From positions 1-5,505 of the forward strand of contig UREZ01000105.1 of assembly GCA_900547025.1 (NCBI GenBank): a stretch of DNA of 5,505 nt, read 5' to 3'. Under the pieces are notes generated by a model. That model saw nothing but the letters and a program-made list of their open reading frames with translations, made no database searches and was not told where the DNA came from. Position numbers and translations under genes: made by a program. Positions 5,375-5,505 of this stretch are shown piece by piece; within the stretch, counting starts at the first letter, position 1; each line of letters starts with the position of its first letter. The DNA is from an uncultured Collinsella sp. Its GTDB lineage: Bacteria > Actinomycetota > Coriobacteriia > Coriobacteriales > Coriobacteriaceae.

Positions 5375-5505
5375 ACTTTTACTCGGTTCGTAGCATCCCA
5401 ATAGCCTTGCCGAATTTGGTAAGCCGTCTCAAATCCTAGCGCCAACCCCATCTCGGCATCGCTACATTCGATAACATCCCCCGTGCACGGCGCCGTAAGC
5501 GCCCA
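5320..5505 (-). CDS. C-terminal part of an unrecognised protein, truncated by window edge
   Basis: The minus strand is open from the right edge for 61 codons and stops at TAA (5322-5320). The other two minus frames are closed by stop codons early in this stretch, as are the plus frames after 5374. The peptide has a protein-like composition (for example DAEMGLALGFETAYQIRQGY and VKVHTGEGG, ending NLKPS) with no low-complexity runs. I do not recognise the family. About 57% of its third codon positions are G or C, clearly lower than in the neighbours, with codons such as TTA, CTA, AAA and GTA, so it may be a recent arrival or simply a non-coding frame. It overlaps the 3' end of the zinc-ribbon gene by 55 bp. 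A length of 61 codons alone is not strong proof. Confidence 0.45.
   Translation of the reverse strand, partial: WALTAPCTGDVIECSDAEMGLALGFETAYQIRQGYWDATNRVKVHTGEGGQMYSTTNLKPS

Overview
The window is about 60% GC with strongly G/C-biased third codon positions, short intergenic gaps and clear AGGAGG-type ribosome binding sites. The gene content is formate--tetrahydrofolate ligase, a cation diffusion facilitator, a membrane-anchored protein with a PASTA-like domain and a zinc-ribbon protein. Together these suggest a high-GC anaerobic gut actinobacterium of the Coriobacteriia, with Collinsella or a relative as my best guess. The taxonomic call is an inference from style and gene content; no marker gene is present.

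Layout from left to right: (1) the 3' six-sevenths of fhs (1-1440, +), cut by the window edge just after where its ATP-binding P-loop should lie, followed by a strong intrinsic terminator (1466-1501). (2) A 329-residue single-pass membrane protein (1620-2609, +): a disordered Pro/Tyr/Gln/Ala-rich N-terminus, one transmembrane helix, one PASTA-like domain and five C-terminal heptad repeats. (3) Converging on it after only 18 bp, a cation diffusion facilitator transporter (2628-3809, -) with an Asn/Asp metal site suggestive of Mn2+. (4) A 218-bp divergent promoter region (3810-4027) with two inverted repeats, one of which overlaps a likely -10 box. (5) A 448-residue protein with two zinc ribbons and no assigned function (4028-5374, +). 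(6) The 3' end of an unrecognised minus-strand reading frame (5320-5505) that enters from the right edge and overlaps the end of gene 5 in a locally AT-rich stretch.

The genes do not form one operon. fhs is one-carbon metabolism and is closed off by its own terminator. The PASTA-like protein is probably envelope-associated. The transporter and the zinc-ribbon gene share a divergent control region and could be co-regulated, but nothing in the sequence proves it. No RNA gene, CRISPR array, insertion sequence or complete novel multi-gene system is visible. The most unusual items are the PASTA-like/heptad-repeat protein, the operator-like palindrome and the odd overlapping 3' ends at the right edge.
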